From: Verrucomicrobiaceae bacterium
GTDB lineage: Bacteria > Verrucomicrobiota > Verrucomicrobiia > Verrucomicrobiales > Verrucomicrobiaceae
Direction: 5' to 3'
NCBI GenBank assembly: GCA_021151605.1
Contig: JAGKWZ010000267.1
Coordinates: 1-10,880 of the forward strand
DNA: 10,880 nucleotides
The notes beneath the pieces are model-generated. The model saw nothing but the letters and a program-made list of their open reading frames with translations. It was not told the DNA's origin and did not search any database. This document shows positions 6,892 to 10,880 of this stretch, one piece after another. Both the position numbers and the translations under genes were made by a program. The stretch's first letter is position 1. Each line of letters opens with the position of its first letter.

Positions 6892-7641
6892 ATGCGACCT
6901 GATCCAATGATTGAGTGCGAAGCCTTGTCCTGTTCCTTGGTAATCCCCTTCTTCAATGAAGTCGAAAGCGTGACGTCCGTGCTTTCAGAGGCATGTGCAG
7001 CCATGCAGGCGCTGGGGCGCAGCCACGAAGTCATCGCCGTGGACGATGGCAGCTCGGACAGGACACGCCTGCACATTCAGGGGCTGATGATGCACTGGCC
7101 ATCCCTGCGCGTGATTGCTTTTGATCGAAATCGCGGTCAGGCGGCGGCATTGCTTGATGGGCTGCGTGCAGCGCGCGGCAAAGTTCTCATCACAATGGAT
7201 GGAGATGGGCAAAATGATCCACAGGACATTGCAATGATGCTAGCGGAACTGGAGAGTGTCCGGGCCGACATGGTCACGGGAGTCCGCGTCAAGAGACGCG
7301 ATAGCTGGCTCCGTCGGTCTATGTCACGCTTGGCGAATAAGGTAAGGCAAAGACTGCTAAAGGATGGTGTGACCGACTCTGGCTGTGCGCTGAAGGTGTT
7401 CAGACGGGAGGTAAGCGCAGGCTTCATCCCAATCCGTACTCTTTACTCCTTCATGCCGGCGCTGGCGGTGGCGGCAGGTTTTCGTGTGAAGGAAGTCTTG
7501 GTAAACCATCGGACTCGGGAAACAGGCGTCTCAAAGTATGGGTTGGGTGTGATGTTCTGGCGTCCAGTCCTGGACATGCTGGGCGTGTGGTGGTTCATCC
7601 GACGCCGATACGAAGAGATCAGGCCTGCGATTATTTCCTGA
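6892..7641 (+). CDS. Family 2 glycosyltransferase, polyprenyl-phosphate (DPM1/ArnC-like) type
   Basis: This 249-residue GT-A enzyme probably transfers a sugar from a nucleotide donor to undecaprenyl phosphate on the cytoplasmic face. Motifs in order: SLVIPFFNEVESV (15-27) for donor binding; VDDGSSDRT (50-58) for the nucleotide; RNRGQAAALLDGLRAARG (79-96); the metal-binding DGDGQNDPQDI (103-113); SGCALKVFRR (163-172); and RTRETGVSKYG (207-217), which is typical of polyprenyl-phosphate glycosyltransferases. The C-terminus has only one weakly hydrophobic stretch (GVMFWRPVLDMLGVWWFI) and lacks the paired helices of ArnC, so it resembles soluble DPM1-type enzymes. An alternative start is the Met at residue 6. 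The gene ends 2 bp before the ArnT-like gene, so the lipid-linked sugar is the likely donor for that enzyme. The sugar itself is unknown. Confidence 0.9.
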   Translation: MRPDPMIECEALSCSLVIPFFNEVESVTSVLSEACAAMQALGRSHEVIAVDDGSSDRTRLHIQGLMMHWPSLRVIAFDRNRGQAAALLDGLRAARGKVLITMDGDGQNDPQDIAMMLAELESVRADMVTGVRVKRRDSWLRRSMSRLANKVRQRLLKDGVTDSGCALKVFRREVSAGFIPIRTLYSFMPALAVAAGFRVKEVLVNHRTRETGVSKYGLGVMFWRPVLDMLGVWWFIRRRYEEIRPAIIS

Positions 7642-7643
7642 GT

Positions 7644-9074
7644 ATGAAGATTCTGCTGAATCGTTACGGTTGGTTGTTGTTTGCGGGGCTCGTCTTCTTC
7701 ACGCTGCTCGGTCAGCGTGGGCTGAATGAGCCAGATGAGGGTCGATATGCCGAGATCGCCCGCGAGATGAACCTGGATGGTGACTGGCTGGTGCCCCACA
7801 TGAATGGCATGCCGCATATCCAAAAGCCCCCCATCATCTACTGGCTCACGGCTCTCAGCCTGCGTACCTTTGGGCACCATGATTGGGCGGCGCGTTTCCC
7901 ATCAGCCATCATGGCTCTGGGCACCGTCGTGTTCACCTACCTCGCCGCGCTTCGGCTATTCGGCTCAAAGTCCATTGCCGTTCAGTCTGCACTCGTGCTT
8001 ACCACTCTGGCAGGTTTCTTTGCCATGAGCCGACTGCTGACACCGGATATGACGATGACCTTCTGGATCACGGCCTCCATCACGGTAGCACTTTACCGGA
8101 GGCACTGGTGGTTTTTCATTCTCATGGGCATCGGCTTTCTCACGAAGGGCCCCATGGCACTCGTGGTGCCGCTGTGTGCCGTCATCGGCTGGCAGTGGAA
8201 TGCGATGCCCGAGGCAAAACTCAACCTGCCCTGGATGCGCGGGCTCCTCCTCACACTCGGCATCAGCCTCTCCTGGTTCATCACCCTGGCCATTCTGGAT
8301 CACCGGTTGTTCGATTACTTCTGGCGCTATGAACTCGTGGAACGTTTCGGATCGAGCACGCATGGTCGCTCAAAGCCCTTCTGGTTCTTCTTCGCCATCC
8401 TGCCGGTGGCTTTGCTGCCGTGGGTTTTCACTCTGCCTCTGCGCCGGATCTGGCTGCGCTGGCGATCAGCCCCCTTCACCGCCTGGCAGACCCTGGTCCT
8501 CGGTTGGATCATCCTCCCGCTTATCATCCTCTCATTCAGCGGATCGAAGCTGCCGACCTACATCCTGCCCCTGATGCCCGCCTTTGCTCTCGGCATCGCC
8601 TACTCACTGCCCAGCCTCAGACGCGCCTGGGTCGTGGCTCTGCCCACGGCGGTCTGCCTGATCGCGCTCGACTCTGTGATCTCACAAAACAACGATCATC
8701 TCGGGGTCCAGGCCTCCTCGCGTGAGTTGGTGGTCAAGCTCCGCGAGCAAGAGCCCGATGCCGATGCTGCCATCCTTTTCGCCTGTGAAACCCGCACCGA
8801 AGGACTCGCCTACTATGCGAACCACCTTCTCCACATTACCCGGCGTGAATCCGATCTCACGGGCACTCCCACTGCCGAGCAGGCCACCCATCTTTACGCC
8901 TCAGCTCAGGATTGCGTGGAGCAACTGACTGATGGTCCTGCCGCCCATGGCATCGTGCGCACCGGCACTTTCCAAAAGCGATTCGATCCACACAAGTGGC
9001 GCATCATCGCCACCGCCGGAGCCTTTTCACTCGTGGCGAATCATAAAAAACACGACATCGCTATGACGCAATAA
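7644..9074 (+). CDS. ArnT-like (GT39/83 PMT-type) membrane glycosyltransferase
   Basis: This 476-residue polytopic GT-C enzyme should use a polyprenyl-phosphate sugar to glycosylate an acceptor (lipid A, another glycolipid or protein) at the periplasmic face. TM1 (about 9-24) is followed by the catalytic first loop NEPDEGRYAEIAREM (28-42, with Asp31-Glu32). Family motifs follow: QKPPIIYWLTALSL (60-73), SRLLTPDMTMTFW (129-141), IGFLTKGPMALVVP (163-176) and SFSGSKLPTYILPLMPAFAL (297-316), the last being strongly ArnT-like. About ten membrane helices end near residue 345. A soluble C-terminal domain of about 115 residues follows, shorter than in E. coli ArnT (about 550 residues in total). Start: the ATG at 7644 sits 2 bp after the preceding stop and gives the hydrophobic N-terminus MKILLNRYGW. 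An upstream in-frame start at 7587 lies inside the previous gene and is unlikely. Confidence 0.9.
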   Translation: MKILLNRYGWLLFAGLVFFTLLGQRGLNEPDEGRYAEIAREMNLDGDWLVPHMNGMPHIQKPPIIYWLTALSLRTFGHHDWAARFPSAIMALGTVVFTYLAALRLFGSKSIAVQSALVLTTLAGFFAMSRLLTPDMTMTFWITASITVALYRRHWWFFILMGIGFLTKGPMALVVPLCAVIGWQWNAMPEAKLNLPWMRGLLLTLGISLSWFITLAILDHRLFDYFWRYELVERFGSSTHGRSKPFWFFFAILPVALLPWVFTLPLRRIWLRWRSAPFTAWQTLVLGWIILPLIILSFSGSKLPTYILPLMPAFALGIAYSLPSLRRAWVVALPTAVCLIALDSVISQNNDHLGVQASSRELVVKLREQEPDADAAILFACETRTEGLAYYANHLLHITRRESDLTGTPTAEQATHLYASAQDCVEQLTDGPAAHGIVRTGTFQKRFDPHKWRIIATAGAFSLVANHKKHDIAMTQ

Positions 9075-9273
9075 CGTAGGGCGATCATGCTGCCTTCGTT
9101 GTACCTTTTTCGTCGTGCAGCGTTTAAAATTCGACCTCATGGCGGTGATCGGAGACAACTTGATGTTGGGGTTTGTACGAGTAGCCCATCCTCGGCTAAA
9201 ATCACCCGCAAGAACCTCCACGCTCTCCAGTTACCATGCCCCGCCTTCGCCCCTGATCGATTTCATCTCCCGC
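9075..9273. other. Intergenic gap between the glycosyltransferase operon and the second RND gene
   Basis: About 200 bp with no supportable gene. I see no strong stem-plus-T terminator and no convincing -35/-10 pair. A short ATG frame at 9236 ends after five codons. The RND frame stays open upstream of its ATG at 9274, so a non-ATG start (for example CTG at 9253, giving an LIDFISR lead) cannot be excluded. Confidence 0.4.
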
Positions 9274-10880
9274 ATGTCCCTCCCGCGCCTCGCCCTTCGC
9301 CATCCATGGACCATCCTCGTCGCGGTCATCGCGATCCTCCTCGGCGCATGGCAGGCAAAGGAAAACATGGCACGCGATGTCTTCCCGCCGCTGGGCATTC
9401 CGACGATCTACGTCGCGCAGCCGTATGGCGGCATGGATGCGGCGCAGATGGAAGGCTACCTGACCTACTACTACGAGTATCACTTCCTCTACATCGCCGG
9501 GATCGAGCATGTGGAGTCGAAGAACATCCAGGGAGCCTCCATCATGAAGCTCCAGTTTCATCCCGGCACGGACATGTCGGCGGCGCTGTCGGAAACCATC
9601 GCCTATGTGAACCGCAGCCGCAGCTTCATGCCGCCCGGCACGCCCGGAGCCTTCGTGACGCGTTTCGACGCCGGAAGCGTGCCCGTGGGCAATCTCGTCT
9701 TCGCCACGGAGAACCCCACGCGCACCGTCGGCCAGATGCAGGATGCCGCGCTGAACATGGTGCGCCCGCTGTTTGCCACGCTGCCCGGCGTTTCGGCCCC
9801 ACCGCCCTTCGGTGGCAGTGCCCACACCATTTTGATCAATGTGAAGCCCGACCGCCTCCGCGCCTACGGCCTCTCACCCGATGACGTCGTCAAAGCGATG
9901 ACCGAGGCCAACACGATGAGCCCCAGTGGCAATCTCGCCCTGCCCAACAGCTTCCCCATCGTGCCGACGAATGCCGTCGTGAAGAACATCCAGGATCTCG
10001 CCGCCGTGCCACTGAAGGTCACCGACAAAGGCGCGGTTTATGTGCGCGACATCGGCGAGGTCAGCGACGGCAGCGATCTCATGACCAGCATCGCCATCGT
10101 GAACGGCAAACGTACCGTGTACATGCCCGTCACGAAGCGCAGCGATGCCTCCACGCTCAGCGTCGTCGAGTTGGTGAAGGCCAACATCCCCAAATTCAAA
10201 GCCGCCTGCCCCGAGGACATCAACGTCACCTTCGAGTTCGATCAAAGCCCCTGGATCATCCGCGCCATCGAAGACCTCGTCAAAGAAGGCCTGCTCGGTG
10301 CCGCGCTCACCGGCCTCATGGTGCTCATCTTCCTCCGTGATCTCCGCAGCGCCGTCATCGTCATCCTGAACATCCCCATCGCCATCGCTGCGGCTGTTCT
10401 GGCGCTTTGGATTGGTGGTTACACGATCAATCTGATGACCCTCGGCGGCCTCGCCCTCGCCGTCGGCATCCTCGTCGATGAAGCCACCGTCGAGATCGAG
10501 AACATCCATCGCCGTAGAACGAACTTCCAAGTTCGTTCTCCCGATGGATCACCCAGCGGGACGAACTTGGAAGTTCGTCCTACACTGCGCCGCATTGTCT
10601 TGGACGCCTCCGAAGAAACCATCGGCCCGCGCTCGCTTTCGATGCTGTGCATTCTCGCCGTCTTCGTGCCCAGCTTCTTCATGACCGGCGCTGCGAAGGC
10701 CCTGTTCCTGCCGTTGTCCCTCGCAGTCGGCTTTGCCATGATCGCGTCGTATCTGCTCTCCAGCACCCTCGTTCCCATTTTGAGCATCTGGTGGCACAAA
10801 GCCCCCCGTCAGTCCGGTCAATCAAGTCCCAGCCCGCTGCGTTGGCTCTTCCTCCCCAGCCTCACCACCCGCCACCTCCT
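9274..10880 (+). CDS. RND-family efflux permease, N-terminal part, with an in-frame palindromic insertion
   Basis: 535 residues are visible and the frame runs off the right edge. The N-terminus (MSLPRLALRHPWTILVAVIA) forms TM1. A periplasmic porter segment follows (about 35-335), with ENMARDVFPPLGIPTIYVAQ, HVESKNIQGASIMKLQFHPG and YVNRSRSFMPPGTPG. TM2-TM4 come next, with GLMVLIFLRDLRSAVIVILN, LNIPIAIAAAVLALW and the relay helix LALAVGILVDEATVEIENIH (393-412), carrying Asp402-Glu403 where AcrB has Asp-Asp. The conserved SLSMLCILAVFVPSFFMTGA and LFLPLSLAVGFAMIASYLLS follow. Residues about 415-437 are encoded by a palindromic repeat and are absent from typical relatives. This pump is only distantly like the minus-strand one, and its DE-type TM4 places it with hydrophobe/unspecified RND permeases. 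No adaptor precedes it here; one may lie beyond the edge. Confidence 0.9.
   Translation, partial: MSLPRLALRHPWTILVAVIAILLGAWQAKENMARDVFPPLGIPTIYVAQPYGGMDAAQMEGYLTYYYEYHFLYIAGIEHVESKNIQGASIMKLQFHPGTDMSAALSETIAYVNRSRSFMPPGTPGAFVTRFDAGSVPVGNLVFATENPTRTVGQMQDAALNMVRPLFATLPGVSAPPPFGGSAHTILINVKPDRLRAYGLSPDDVVKAMTEANTMSPSGNLALPNSFPIVPTNAVVKNIQDLAAVPLKVTDKGAVYVRDIGEVSDGSDLMTSIAIVNGKRTVYMPVTKRSDASTLSVVELVKANIPKFKAACPEDINVTFEFDQSPWIIRAIEDLVKEGLLGAALTGLMVLIFLRDLRSAVIVILNIPIAIAAAVLALWIGGYTINLMTLGGLALAVGILVDEATVEIENIHRRRTNFQVRSPDGSPSGTNLEVRPTLRRIVLDASEETIGPRSLSMLCILAVFVPSFFMTGAAKALFLPLSLAVGFAMIASYLLSSTLVPILSIWWHKAPRQSGQSSPSPLRWLFLPSLTTRHL
10514..10583. repeat. Double-palindrome (REP/MITE-like) element inside the RND gene
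   Basis: Two arms, 10514-10539 and 10558-10583, are inverted copies of each other over 26 bp with three differences, separated by an 18-bp loop. Each arm is also a palindrome: ACGAACTTCCAAGTTCGT on the left and ACGAACTTGGAAGTTCGT on the right. The ends are GTAG and CTAC. The element is read through in frame and gives RTNFQVR and GTNLEVR as mirrored peptide segments. No transposase is present, so it would have to be moved in trans, if it is mobile at all. Confidence 0.85.

Noticed and set aside
9087..9121. Possible terminator after the ArnT-like gene (GCTGC at 9090 and GCAGC at 9117)
   Set aside because: The 5-bp arms are separated by a loop of more than 20 nt and are not followed by a T run.
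9087..9884. A 265-codon plus-strand frame overlapping the start of the second RND gene
   Set aside because: It is out of frame with the recognisable RND protein and of low-complexity Arg/His/Pro composition.
9874..10530. A 218-codon minus-strand frame rich in Asp, Gly and Glu
   Set aside because: It is the complement of the RND coding sequence; the acidic composition comes from reversed Val/Ile/Ala codons and shows no domain.
1..10880. CRISPR array, tRNA, rRNA, integrase or transposase
   Set aside because: No regularly spaced repeats, no cloverleaf or rRNA-like sequence, and no recombinase motifs were seen on either strand.

Overview
This GC-rich window holds most of a metal-type efflux locus on the minus strand, a glycosyltransferase operon diverging from it on the plus strand, and the start of a second, unrelated RND pump. 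Most genes lack an obvious Shine-Dalgarno sequence, and a palindromic ACGAACTT-type repeat is present. I associate this combination, and the look of the adaptor and TolB-like proteins, with Verrucomicrobiota (Prosthecobacter-like). That assignment is inference from memory; no rRNA or marker gene is present.

Minus strand, in transcription order from 6300 down to 1: an OmpR/PhoB-family response regulator; a sensor histidine kinase overlapping it by ATGA; a TolC-type outer-membrane factor; a frameshifted TolB-like beta-propeller gene; a short periplasmic adaptor; and the first 416 residues of a heavy-metal-type (CzcA/CusA-like) RND pump. Together these form a complete regulator plus tripartite efflux set. 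The metal or other substrate cannot be read from the visible part. Four 16-bp inverted-repeat sites with the layout of CusR boxes (ATGACA-N4-TGTCAT) lie in the two control regions: three upstream of the regulator gene and one upstream of tolC. This suggests autoregulation plus a second promoter at tolC.

The TolB-like gene sits between two perfect 38-bp direct repeats. Each repeat spans the last tolC codons, the intercistronic bases, the start codon and the first signal-peptide codons of the next gene. Removing one 921-bp unit would give a clean tolC-adaptor junction, so the gene looks like a later insertion that has since decayed.

Plus strand, 6495-9074: a small four-helix membrane protein of unknown function, a polyprenyl-phosphate-type family 2 glycosyltransferase, and an ArnT-like membrane glycosyltransferase. 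This arrangement fits attachment of a sugar to lipid carrier and then to a cell-envelope acceptor.

Plus strand, 9274 to the right edge: the N-terminal 535 residues of a second RND permease. Its reading frame is interrupted, without being broken, by a roughly 70-bp double palindrome (10514-10583), which adds about 23 residues to the cytoplasmic side just after transmembrane helix 4. This coding palindromic insertion and the CusR-like box array are the two most notable observations.
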